Source: Chloroflexota bacterium (lineage in GTDB: Bacteria > Chloroflexota > UBA6077 > JACCZL01). From it: 56,093 nucleotides of DNA. The notes beneath the pieces were generated by a model, which did no database searches, was not told where the DNA came from, and saw only the letters and a program-made list of their open reading frames with translations. Below, one piece after another: positions 16,716-24,683 of the stretch (position 1 is its first letter; each line of letters opens with the position of its first letter). The DNA lies in assembly GCA_030447245.1 (NCBI GenBank), contig JAUJPG010000024.1, positions 25,196 through 81,288 of the forward strand, given 5' to 3'. A program made the position numbers and the translations under genes.

Positions 16716-17795
16716 ATGGTATCCGTGGAAGGTGCGGGGACGTTGGAGGAGCGTCCCGCTCATGGGGGAGAGGTGGCGGAGCGCAGGGCGGCGGAGCGGA
16801 TCGAGACGGTCGGTCGCCTCGACGTGCCCGCGCGTGAGGCGGTAGACGAGCTGCTGAGGGCGGCGAAGGCCGCCGACGGCGTCTCGCCAGTGGGCGAGCA
16901 CAAGTACCTCAAGCTTCACAGCGGCGTCAACTCCGTCCGAGCGCTTCTCGCCTGGGACGGCGATCGGCTGGTTGGCTATGGCCAGATCCTGCGTAGCGGA
17001 AGCGAGGCGACGGCCGAGATCGTCGTCCATCCTGAGGCTCGCCGGCGCGGGCTCGGGAGTCGATTGATCGCTCGCGCCCGTGAGCTGGCGAGCGCGGATG
17101 CCGACGAGCTGAATATCTGGGCCTACGGCGCCCTGGCCCCCGGCGCCGCCATTGCCGCCCGATGCGGCCTGACCACCGCCCGCACCCTGCTCCAGCTCGA
17201 ACGCCCGCTCGACACGCTGCCCCCCATGCCCGACCTGGCCGGGTACACCATTCGCCAGTTCGACGCGGCCGCCGACGCGGCCGCCTGGCTGGAGCTCCAC
17301 AACCGCGTCTTCGCCGATCATCCCGAGAACGGCACCTGGTCGCCCGCCGACCTTGAAGCGCGTCTCCATCAGCCGTGGTTTTCGGCCGAGGACTTCCTGG
17401 TTGCCGAGGCGGGCGGCCGGATGGTCGGGTTCAATTGGCTGAAGCAGGTGCCCGCGGCGCCGCCCGACCTTCCCGAAGGGGAGATCTACATCATCGGCGT
17501 CGACGACTCGCAGCGCGGTCGCGGTCTCGGGCGTGCGCTAGCCGTGCTTGGACTGCACCACCTGCGGCGGCGCGGGATGCGCGTCTGCACGCTGTACGTC
17601 GAGGACGACAACGCGCCGGCGCTGCGCCTGTATCGGGCCCTCGGCTTCGTCGTGCGTCACGCCCACCGCTGCTACCGTCTTCCGCTCGCCGTGTCGCACG
17701 CAGCGGTCACGGCTGAAGGCGCGACCCGCGACGGGGTGGCAGATGGCGGCGCGGCGACCCCAGGCGCCAACCCGGCGCTGGCCTCCTGCCCCTGA
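16716..17795 (+). CDS. mshD: Tandem GNAT acetyltransferase, mycothiol synthase (MshD)-like
   Basis: A 359-residue protein with two GNAT domains. The first has 'LVGYGQILRSG' and the acetyl-CoA loop 'VVHPEARRRGLGSRLI' (about residues 104-119). The second has 'LELHNRVFADHPENGTWS', 'GFNWLKQVPAA', the loop 'VDDSQRGRGLGRALAVLGLHH' region, and 'CTLYVEDDNAPALRLYRALGF'. The order and wording match actinobacterial MshD, which acetylates Cys-GlcN-inositol in the last step of mycothiol synthesis. An MshC-type ligase gene lies 3.3 kb downstream, which supports this reading. The start at 16716 is the first ATG after the divergent gene; the next Met is well inside the conserved region. A generic GNAT enzyme cannot be excluded. 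Confidence 0.65.
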   Translation: MVSVEGAGTLEERPAHGGEVAERRAAERIETVGRLDVPAREAVDELLRAAKAADGVSPVGEHKYLKLHSGVNSVRALLAWDGDRLVGYGQILRSGSEATAEIVVHPEARRRGLGSRLIARARELASADADELNIWAYGALAPGAAIAARCGLTTARTLLQLERPLDTLPPMPDLAGYTIRQFDAAADAAAWLELHNRVFADHPENGTWSPADLEARLHQPWFSAEDFLVAEAGGRMVGFNWLKQVPAAPPDLPEGEIYIIGVDDSQRGRGLGRALAVLGLHHLRRRGMRVCTLYVEDDNAPALRLYRALGFVVRHAHRCYRLPLAVSHAAVTAEGATRDGVADGGAATPGANPALASCP

Positions 17796-17972
17796 CCGGC
17801 TACGCCCGGGCGTGATGCGAAGGTAGCCTTCGGGGCGCGCCGACCCTGCTACACTGCCGCTCATCGGCCGGTGGGACGTAGGCCGGTGCGTCTCAATGGC
17901 TGCGACTGGGGTGTCGGCGCCGCGGCAGCCCGGGCGGCGCACCCGCCGAGGCACATGCGAGGGGGATGGACC

Positions 17973-18467
17973 GTGATCCACCTGTCCTGGGACGACATCG
18001 AGGGACTCGTCGCGACGCTCGTCGCCAAGCTGCCGGGGAACTACGATCTGCTGCTGGTGATCACCCGTGGCGGCATGGTTCCGGCCTGCCTGATCAGCGA
18101 GCAGACTGACATCCGCAACATCGTCGCGGCCGCGGTGATGTTCTACACCGACGTTGAAGAGACGCTGCCGGACCCGATTTTCCTGCAGTTCCCAGACGAC
18201 GCGCTCCTGCGGGACAAGCGGATCCTGGTCGTTGACGACGTGTGGGACACGGGCCGTACGATCGTCGCGGTCAAGGAGCGGATTGTCGCCGCCGGCGGCC
18301 GCGCGGACCTCGCGGTGCTGCACTACAAGCCGGAGCATTCGCGGTTCGAGGCACGGCCGGAGTACTACGCCGAGACGACCGACGCCTGGATCGTCTACCC
18401 CTGGGATCCGAGCCGCGCCCGCCAGGCTCGGCCGCGGGCCAGCCAGGCGGCGGCCACCCCGAGCTGA
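17973..18467 (+). CDS. Phosphoribosyltransferase
   Basis: A 164-residue type I phosphoribosyltransferase. 'YDLLLVITRGGMVPACLIS' is the N-terminal PPi-loop strand, and 'RILVVDDVWDTGRTI' is the canonical PRPP-binding motif with paired acidic residues. Lengths and context fit the xanthine/hypoxanthine phosphoribosyltransferase-like group, but the hood region that sets base specificity is not diagnostic. The GTG at 17973 is preferred because GAGGGGG lies about six bases upstream; an in-frame ATG at 17955 would place that site inside the gene. Neighbours are an MshD-like gene and a TerC gene on the same strand. Confidence 0.85.
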   Translation: MIHLSWDDIEGLVATLVAKLPGNYDLLLVITRGGMVPACLISEQTDIRNIVAAAVMFYTDVEETLPDPIFLQFPDDALLRDKRILVVDDVWDTGRTIVAVKERIVAAGGRADLAVLHYKPEHSRFEARPEYYAETTDAWIVYPWDPSRARQARPRASQAAATPS

Positions 18468-18608
18468 TCCTCCACGGCGGCTGGTTCGGCACGCGCTCGC
18501 CGTCCCCGATCCGTGAGGATGTCGAACCAGCCGCTTCGTCCCCTCCTGGCACACAGCGTGCAGAAAAGGTGCTGGCCCGCTTGAGAGTGCCGGGCGGGAG
18601 GGGCGTAC

Positions 18609-19421
18609 GTGGAAGCGTTGGTCAACCCCGATAATCTCGTGGCACTGCTCACGCTGACCGCGCTCGAGATCGTGTTGGGCGTCGACAACGTCATCTTCAT
18701 CTCGATCCTCGCCGGCAAGCTCCCTCCCGAGCAGCAAGCGAGAGCACGGACCATCGGGCTCAGCCTCGCGCTCGTGATGCGGATCCTGCTGCTGTTCTCG
18801 CTGTCCTGGATCATCCAGTTGACGGCGCCGCTGTTCACCGTGCTGCGGCAAGAGATCTCCGGGCGGGACCTGATCCTGCTCCTCGGCGGCCTGTTCCTGC
18901 TGGCCAAGGCGACCTACGAAATTCACGAGCGGCTCGAGGGCGAAGAAGGCCACGGGAGTGCGAGCGTGCCGGCGTCCTTCGCCTCGGTGATTGTCCAGAT
19001 CCTGCTGCTGGACGTGGTGTTCTCGCTCGATTCGGTGATCACCGCGGTCGGGATGGTCGACGAGCTGCCGATCATGGTGGCCGCGGTCATCATCGCGATT
19101 GGCATCATGCTCGTCTCGGCTGGGACGATCAGCAACTTCGTGAACCACCACCCGACGGTCAAGATGTTGGCGCTGTCCTTCCTCCTGCTGATTGGCACCT
19201 CGCTGATCGCCGAAGGACTCCACTTCCACATCCCGAAGGGCTACATCTACTTCGCGATGGCGTTCTCGGTGCTGGTGGAGATGCTGAACCTGGCCGCCCG
19301 CCGACGGCACCGCCCGACCGAGCCGGTTGAGCTCCGGCCCACCTTTGTGAAGGACGGGGCCGGGTCCGGCGCTGTCGCACGCCCTGCCTCGGCCATCCAG
19401 CCCCCCCGCACAACAGCGTAG
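18609..19421 (+). CDS. TerC family integral membrane protein
   Basis: A 270-residue protein with about seven membrane helices. Two Asp-bearing helices are characteristic: 'EIVLGVDNVIFISILAGKL' near the N-terminus and 'LDVVFSLDSVITAVGMVD' in the middle; such residues are implicated in metal transport. TerC/Alx proteins move Mn2+ or Ca2+ and take part in tellurite resistance and in metal loading of exported enzymes. The family normally ends shortly after 'EMLNLAARRR'; here a further 35 polar residues follow, which may be a tail or the result of a frameshift near the end. Starts with GTG at 18609. Confidence 0.88.
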   Translation: MEALVNPDNLVALLTLTALEIVLGVDNVIFISILAGKLPPEQQARARTIGLSLALVMRILLLFSLSWIIQLTAPLFTVLRQEISGRDLILLLGGLFLLAKATYEIHERLEGEEGHGSASVPASFASVIVQILLLDVVFSLDSVITAVGMVDELPIMVAAVIIAIGIMLVSAGTISNFVNHHPTVKMLALSFLLLIGTSLIAEGLHFHIPKGYIYFAMAFSVLVEMLNLAARRRHRPTEPVELRPTFVKDGAGSGAVARPASAIQPPRTTA

Positions 19422-19437
19422 TCGGGCGTCGAGGTCA

Positions 19438-19857
19438 TCGGGGCCACCAGGAAGCTCAGCAGCAGGCCGGTTGCCCCCGAGAGCAGGATCGCTCCGGCCC
19501 ACAGCTCCGGCGGCCACGCCAGCCCGCCCGACGCGCCGAGCGCCAGCGCCGTCAGGTAGCCGCCTCAGAGCAGGGTTGGCAGTGCCAGCGCCACCACGCG
19601 GAAGCCCCACGCAGGGCCGTCCGGCCACACCCACCAGGCGACGATCAGATCGAATGCCAGTCCGCCGCCACGGCAATCGGCACGGCCCAGAACAGCGCGT
19701 GCCGGGGCGTGAAGAACGTCTCCAGCGCTGGAACGTTGCGGTGGGCCCAGGCATCGACCGCCATCCCGATCGAGAACCAGATGCAGCCGGCGATCTTCAG
19801 CCGGTCGGACTGGGCATCACCCACGGGCCGGGCCGCGCGAGGCCGGGCCGCGATCAT
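19438..19857 (-). pseudogene. Small membrane protein, interrupted
   Basis: From an ATG at 19857 the minus strand encodes 'KIAGCIWFSIGMAVDAWAHR' and 'FTPRHALFWAVPIAVAADWH', two hydrophobic segments. A one-base shift near 19645 is then needed to continue as 'DLIVAWWVWPDGPAWGFRVV', and an in-frame TGA at 19565-19567 breaks the next helix before 'GGYLTALALGASGGLAW'. The remainder is a four- or five-helix membrane protein of unknown family whose end would run into the TerC gene on the other strand. It begins two bases before the stop of the DUF6062 gene and was probably cotranscribed with it. Confidence 0.5.
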
Positions 19858-19858
19858 G

Positions 19859-20572
19859 TCATCTGCCGACCGCCCGCTCCACAGCGCGGGCCGGCACGTC
19901 CTCGCCCCCGTCCCAGCGTTCCGGGCGGAAGCGATAGTCGTGCTTGCGGATGTAGACGTCCAGCTCGTTGACCAGGCCAGAGAGCCCGGCCAGCGCGGCC
20001 CGCGCCAGGACGCCCGCGCCGGGGTGGTCGGCATCGAGGGCCCGCTCCAGGTGGAGCAGGCACAGCCCGTCGGCGGCACGGTAGCGGGCCGCGACCGCGG
20101 CATCCGTCACCCGGGCGCACAGCGTCGTCAGATGGCGCTCCTCGGCCTCAGACCAGGCGCGGCAGGCCACGCACGGCCGCGGCGCGTTATGAGCCAGCCG
20201 ATCTGAGCGGCCACGCTCTCCGAGCAGAGCCGCCAGCAGCGAGCGCACCCCAGTGCGGGGCCGCCCACCGTCCTGCCTCAGCGCTCCGTCTCGCTCCAGC
20301 CGCCGGGCCGCGTTCACCAGAACGTCGCGGTAGACAATCGCCGTCGCGAGCGGCCCGTTCGGCTGAGCCAGGAAGCGGCGCGCGTGCTCGGGACAGAAAC
20401 CACCCTCAGTGCGAAGCTGCTCGCGCAGCTCCAGATCGTTGACCTGCTCGTAGCAGATCGACTGGAGGAAGGCATCAACCGCCTCGCCCGCGAGTCGACA
20501 GACCGGGCAGCCTGCCTGGTCCAGCGCCTCGAGCAGGTCGTGCTCGGCGGCGTGGCGGCGGGGCTTACGCAT
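19859..20572 (-). CDS. DUF6062 family protein
   Basis: A 237-residue protein with a repeated cysteine pattern. The N-terminal half has 'AGCPVCRLAGEAVDAFL' and 'GGFCPEHARRFL'; the second half has 'PCVACRAWSEAEERHL' and 'LCLLHLERAL'. The Cys-x2-Cys ... Cys-x2-His arrangement suggests metal-binding sites, and the layout matches DUF6062, whose function is unknown. The ATG at 20572 fits the family start and is preceded by GAGGGGG, but that site lies in the 3' arm of a 15-bp hairpin that ends seven bases upstream, so translation may be limited by RNA structure. The unassigned gene at 20626-20946 lies upstream on the same strand. Confidence 0.75.
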   Translation of the reverse strand: MRKPRRHAAEHDLLEALDQAGCPVCRLAGEAVDAFLQSICYEQVNDLELREQLRTEGGFCPEHARRFLAQPNGPLATAIVYRDVLVNAARRLERDGALRQDGGRPRTGVRSLLAALLGERGRSDRLAHNAPRPCVACRAWSEAEERHLTTLCARVTDAAVAARYRAADGLCLLHLERALDADHPGAGVLARAALAGLSGLVNELDVYIRKHDYRFRPERWDGGEDVPARAVERAVGR

Positions 20573-20578
20573 GCTGTT

Positions 20579-20619
20579 GCCCCCTCTCCGAGGCCCTCGG
20601 GGGACCTCGGAGAGGGGGC
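20579..20619. repeat. 15-bp perfect inverted repeat between two minus-strand genes
   Basis: GCCCCCTCTCCGAGG (20579-20593) pairs exactly with bases 20605-20619 around an 11-base loop. It starts seven bases after the stop of the upstream gene and covers the ribosome-binding site of the DUF6062 gene. No T run follows, so it is not a standard intrinsic terminator. It resembles dispersed palindromic repeats. Confidence 0.7.
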
Positions 20620-20625
20620 AGTCTC

Positions 20626-20946
20626 TCACTTGGCCGGCCGCACCGAGAACGCCACAACCTCGCCAAGATTGATCCAGGCGCGCTGGCCGCTGGCCGCGAT
20701 GCTGTCGGCAAAGGTGCGGGTGCTGCCGGCGGCGACGTCCCTGGCGAGCTGCTCGCTGTATCCCTGAAGAAGCTCGTCCGACAGCGACTCGTCCATCTCC
20801 TCGACCGTCGTGAGGCCGCCCCCGTTCTTCAAGGCGAAGGTGATCTCGATCCGCTTGCCCTGGTCGCGGGCGAGCCCGAACGTCGGACCCACTGCCGTTC
20901 GGCTCGGCGCCGCACCCTGGCCCCGAGCGATGCTAACGATGTTCAC
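20626..20946 (-). CDS. Hypothetical protein, 106 residues
   Basis: An intact small soluble protein that I do not recognise. It begins 'MNIVSIARGQGAAPSR', has a strand-rich part 'GKRIEITFALKNGG', an acidic helix 'VEEMDESLSDELLQGYSEQL' and ends 'INLGEVVAFSVRPAK'. No signal peptide, membrane segment or cysteine is present. The alternation of strands and one helix suggests a small alpha/beta fold. It is divergent from the MshC-type ligase gene and upstream of the DUF6062 gene. Codon use resembles the neighbours, which supports it being real. Confidence 0.6.
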   Translation of the reverse strand: MNIVSIARGQGAAPSRTAVGPTFGLARDQGKRIEITFALKNGGGLTTVEEMDESLSDELLQGYSEQLARDVAAGSTRTFADSIAASGQRAWINLGEVVAFSVRPAK

Positions 20947-21129
20947 GCCGATCCTCCAGTTTCGATCCCCACCCGGTCCGCTGACCTAGTGCTCGTGCCA
21001 GGCGGCCGACGCCTCGGCAATCCGGGAGAACGGTAACACAGGGCATGGTCCTGGTGGGCGGCTCGAGCGCCTACAATTGCCGATGGCGAAACCGTGGCCG
21101 CCGAGCGGCGGGCGGGCGGGGGTGGTGGG

Positions 21130-22377
21130 GTGGCGCTTCGGCTGTACAGCACGCTGAGCCGGACCGTGGAGCCATACCGGCCGGTCGACGAGGTGGTGAC
21201 GATGTACGTTTGCGGCGTGACGCCGTACGACACCACTCACCTCGGCCACGCGTTCTGCTACGTCGTCTTCGACGTCCTGGGCCGCTACCTGCGCTTTCTC
21301 GGCCACCGCGTCCGCTACATCCAGAACATCACCGACATCGACAACGACATTCTCCGCCGGGCCAGGGAGCTGGGGGAGCCCTGGGACGCGCTGGGCAACC
21401 GCTACGTCGCGATTCACCAGCAATCGCTCGACGCGCTGGGTGTCGAGCCGCCCGAGCGGTACACCCGCGCCACCGAGGAGATCCCTGCGATGGTCCGGAT
21501 GATCGGCGATCTCGTCGAGCGCGGCCACGCCTACGAGTCTGGTGGCAACGTCTACTTCCGAACGGCAAGTGACCCAGACTATGGCGCACTGAGCCGGCTG
21601 ACGCCCGAGGAGATGGCCCCCAAGCTCACCGAGGCCGGCGACCCGGCCGACGACCCTCGCAAGGAGCGGCCGATCGACTTCCTGCTCTGGCAGGCGGCAA
21701 GAGCTGGCGAGCCGACCTGGCCAAGCCCCTGGGGCGCGGGCCGACCCGGCTGGCACATCGAGTGCTCGGCGATGGCGATCAGCAACCTGGGCGCGACACT
21801 CGACATCCACGGTGGCGGCGGCGACCTGGTCTACCCGCACCACGAGTGCGAGATCGCCCAATCCGAGTGCTGGACCGGCCAGAAGCCGTTCGCCCGGATC
21901 TGGATGCACGTGGGGATGCTGCGGATGGACGGCGAGAAGATGAGTAAATCGCTCGGCAACATGGTCTTCATCCGGCCGCTGCTCGAGGAGCACAGTCCTG
22001 AGGCGATCCGCCTCTATCTGCTCAGCGTCCACTACCGCGGAATCCTGGAGTACGACGCCACGGCCCTGCAAGCGGCCGAGGACCTGGTCGCGATCCTCCG
22101 CCGCGCCGCGACCGGTGGCGGCCAAGACCCGGGCAGCCGCGACGCGCCGGAGCTGGACGCCGGGCCGTACCGGGGCCGAGCTCTCGCCGCGCTCGACGAC
22201 GACCTCGACACCCCGATCGCGATCGACGCATTGCGCGACCTCGCCGAAGCGATCCTTGCCGGCGCGTCCCGTGGCCAGGCAGCCGACACCGCGCGCGCCG
22301 AGCTGCGCGCGTTGGCCGAGATCCTGGGCCTCGGGCTCGAGGGCTCTGCCTCGCTGTCTGGGAGCGGGACTGGCTAA
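21130..22377 (+). CDS. mshC: MshC-type cysteine ligase (CysS paralogue)
   Basis: A 415-residue class I aminoacyl-tRNA-synthetase-like protein. Instead of the CysS consensus 'VCGPTVYD..HIGNAR' it has '[18 protein letters not shown]' (residues 25-42), which closely follows actinobacterial MshC ('VCGITPYD.THLGHA'). It continues '[13 protein letters not shown]', '[20 protein letters not shown]' and 'EKMSKSLGN' (269-277). Zn2+ ligands are Cys28, Cys212, His237 and Glu241. The length matches MshC and is about 50 residues short of CysS, lacking most of the tRNA-anticodon part. MshC ligates cysteine to GlcN-inositol in mycothiol synthesis. An MshD-like gene lies upstream. A divergent CysS acting on tRNA remains possible. 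GTG at 21130 follows a G-rich site. Confidence 0.68.
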   Translation: MALRLYSTLSRTVEPYRPVDEVVTMYVCGVTPYDTTHLGHAFCYVVFDVLGRYLRFLGHRVRYIQNITDIDNDILRRARELGEPWDALGNRYVAIHQQSLDALGVEPPERYTRATEEIPAMVRMIGDLVERGHAYESGGNVYFRTASDPDYGALSRLTPEEMAPKLTEAGDPADDPRKERPIDFLLWQAARAGEPTWPSPWGAGRPGWHIECSAMAISNLGATLDIHGGGGDLVYPHHECEIAQSECWTGQKPFARIWMHVGMLRMDGEKMSKSLGNMVFIRPLLEEHSPEAIRLYLLSVHYRGILEYDATALQAAEDLVAILRRAATGGGQDPGSRDAPELDAGPYRGRALAALDDDLDTPIAIDALRDLAEAILAGASRGQAADTARAELRALAEILGLGLEGSASLSGSGTG

Positions 22378-22434
22378 GGGCACCTCACCAGCCGGCAAGC
22401 CAACACCGCGGCACAGGCCCGCGCCCCTGATTCG

Positions 22435-23666
22435 CTACTGCTGATCCAGCTCGAAGGCGGCGTGGAGGGCGTTGAGGGCCAGTTCCACCTGGGTGGCGTC
22501 GATGATGCAGGTGATCCGGATGTCCGAGGTGGTGATCATGTCGATGTTGATGCCGGCCCGCGCCAGGGCCCCGAACATCCGCGCCGCGTAGCCCGGCGCG
22601 CTCTGCATGCCGGTCCCGACGACCGAGACTTTCGCCAGGTTGCCCGCGGCGTCCAGGTCGGCCGCGCCGATCTCTGGAACGAGCTTCTCGACCAGCGTGA
22701 CGGCCCGGGCGCGGTCGGCCCGCGAGACCGTGAACGACAGATCAGTCTTGCCGTCGCTACCGGTGTTCTGGACGATCGTGTCGACGCTGATCTGGGCGTC
22801 CGCCAGCGGCGAGAACAGGGCGTGGGCCAACCCCGGACGGTCCGGGACACCGACGATGCGGATCTTCGCCACGTCGACGTCGTGGGCGATGCCGCGCACG
22901 TTCTTGCGGACTTCCACGTGTTCAGTCCGATCGGCGGCGCGGTGGATGAGCGTGCCCGGCGCGTCCGAGAAGCTCGAGCGGACCATGATCGGCACGCCGT
23001 AGACTTCGCCCAGCTCGACCGCGCGGGGGTGCATCACGCGCGCCCCTAGCTGGGCCAATTCTAGCATCTCCTCGTAGGAGATCTCGTCGAGCTTGCGTGC
23101 CGTCGGAACCAGCCGCGGGTCGGCCGTGTAGATCCCCTCGACGTCGGTGTAGATCTCGCACCGTTCAGCACCGAGCGCGGCGGCCAATGCGACGGCCGTC
23201 GTGTCGGAGCCGCCGCGGCCGAGCGTCGTGACATCTTGCTCCTCGGTGATGCCCTGGAAGCCGGTCACGATCGGCACGCGCCCGGCGTGCAGCTCGCGGC
23301 GAATACGCTCCGGATGGACGTCCATGATCCTGGCGCGGGTGAACAGTGCCGTGGTCCGAATACCGGCCTGGCCGGCGGTCAGCGAGACGGCCGGGGTTGA
23401 CCCAGATCGATAAGCGCCATCGCCAGCAGGCTGGCCGAGACCTGCTCGCTGGTCGACAGCAAGTGGTCCAGCTCGCGGTCGTTCGGCTCGCGGGCCACGC
23501 GACAGGCCAGTGCTAGCAGCTCGTCGGTCGTGTCGCCCATCGCCGAGACGACGGCGACGACCTGCCGGGCGGCCGCGACGGCCGCGGTCACTCGGCGCGC
23601 CGCCCGCACAATCCGCTCGGCATCGCCCAGGGAGGTGCCGCCGTACTTGTGGACGGCGAGCGCCAT
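22435..23666 (-). CDS. lysC: Aspartate kinase (frameshifted as read)
   Basis: Catalyses ATP-dependent phosphorylation of aspartate, the first step to lysine, threonine and methionine. The N-terminus '[19 protein letters not shown]' carries the KYGGTS nucleotide-binding motif. The second part has '[20 protein letters not shown]', also diagnostic, then two ACT regulatory domains ('[17 protein letters not shown]' and '[18 protein letters not shown]'). The frame breaks once, near 23390, inside a CCCC run at the point where the family reads '[12 protein letters not shown]'; the downstream frame is otherwise perfect, so a base-calling deletion is likely. Assembled length is about 411 residues, normal for monofunctional LysC. 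It directly follows thrB on the minus strand. Confidence 0.9.
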
Positions 23667-23678
23667 CCCACTCCCCAC

Positions 23679-24605
23679 CTACGCGCCCCCGCCGCTCGCC
23701 ATTGGCCGCTCACCGCCGCGCCCTCCGACGAGATCCGTGCCTGGAGCACTCGGCCACTGATTCCCTCGGCACCGGCCGAGGCGGCAAAGGCCTCGCCGAC
23801 CGCCGATGCGCGCGCGATCCTCGCCAACCAGAGCCAGGACCGACGACCCGGCGCCGGACAGGAACACTCCGTGCGCTCCCGCGTCGAGCGCCGCCGCGAA
23901 CAGGCGCGGCATCGCCGGGAACACCCGCGTTCGCGGCGGCTGGTGCAGGGCGTCCTCGGTCGCGGTCCGCAGGAGATCGGTCCGCCCGGCCGACAGCGCA
24001 GCGACCAGCAGCGCCGCCCGACTGATGTTGTAGATCGCCGTCCCGATCGGTAGGCTGCTGGTAGCAGGCCGCGCGCGGCCTCGGTCTCCATCGGGAAATC
24101 GGGCACGTAGACTGTCGCCAGGAGCGGCGCTGCAACCCGCACCGCGCACTGGCGAACGCCCTGCTCGGTCGTCACGCCCACCCGCACGCCACCGAGCAGG
24201 CACGGAGCGATGTTGTCCGGGTGGCCCTCCAGCCGGGTCCCAAAGTCGACGAGCTGCTCGGTCGTCAGCGGGTCACCCAGCGGCCGGGGTTGCCGAGCAG
24301 CAGCCCGGCCGCCAGCGCGGCGCTGCTGCTTCCCAGCCCGCGTGACAGCGGGATCGGTTCTCGCAACGCAGCCGCAATCGCGGTGGCGCCTGGCCCCGCA
24401 GATCATAGATCCGCGCCACGGCCCGGCACACCAGATTGGATGCGTCGGTAGGCAACGTGCGGCGCCCTCGCCGACGGTCTCGACGGTGACGCGCGCGTGG
24501 CTCGGCCCGGACGACATTGTGGAGATCCAGTGCCAGGCCGATCGAGTCGAACCCTGGCCCAAGGTTCGCACTCGTGGCCCGGCACCCGAGCGATGAGACA
24601 GCCAA
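23679..24605 (-). CDS. thrB: Homoserine kinase (frameshifted as read)
   Basis: GHMP-family kinase that phosphorylates homoserine for threonine synthesis. The start '[20 protein letters not shown]' is the N-terminal GHMP motif. The other pieces, in changing frames, are the ATP loop region around '[14 protein letters not shown]' (reconstructed across a shift), '[20 protein letters not shown]', '[15 protein letters not shown]', then '[19 protein letters not shown]' and '[15 protein letters not shown]', the C-terminal GHMP motif. At least four single-base shifts are present. All motifs survive, so the gene is probably functional in the cell. The stop lies 13 bases before the lysC ATG, so the two form an operon. 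The preceding J-domain gene is separated by a 23-bp palindrome. Confidence 0.8.
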
Positions 24606-24615
24606 ACCCGCTAGC

Positions 24616-24668
24616 CCCCTTCCCTGAAGAGCAGGGGGCTAAGCTCCCCCTGCTCTTCAGGGAAGGGG
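24616..24668. repeat. 23-bp perfect inverted repeat, 7-base loop
   Basis: Bases 24616-24638 are the exact reverse complement of 24646-24668. The arms contain CCCTGAAGAGCAGGGGG. It lies between the stop of the J-domain gene (24684) and the thrB start (24605), both on the minus strand. There is no adjacent T run, so a mobile palindromic repeat or RNA-processing site is more likely than an intrinsic terminator. Confidence 0.8.
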
Positions 24669-24683
24669 TTAGGTTGGCGCCGC

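Noticed and set aside
19565..19567. In-frame TGA in the small membrane protein as a second selenocysteine
   Set aside because: It falls in a hydrophobic helix with no redox motif, the gene is also frameshifted, and no SECIS-like structure was recognised.
17538..19754. A 738-codon open frame on the minus strand
   Set aside because: It runs opposite MshD-like, phosphoribosyltransferase and TerC genes that have clear motifs; the translation is low-complexity and basic, as expected for an antisense frame in GC-rich DNA.
21130..22377. Plain cysteinyl-tRNA synthetase (cysS)
   Set aside because: The HIGH-region wording and the short C-terminus fit MshC better; CysS is kept as an alternative.
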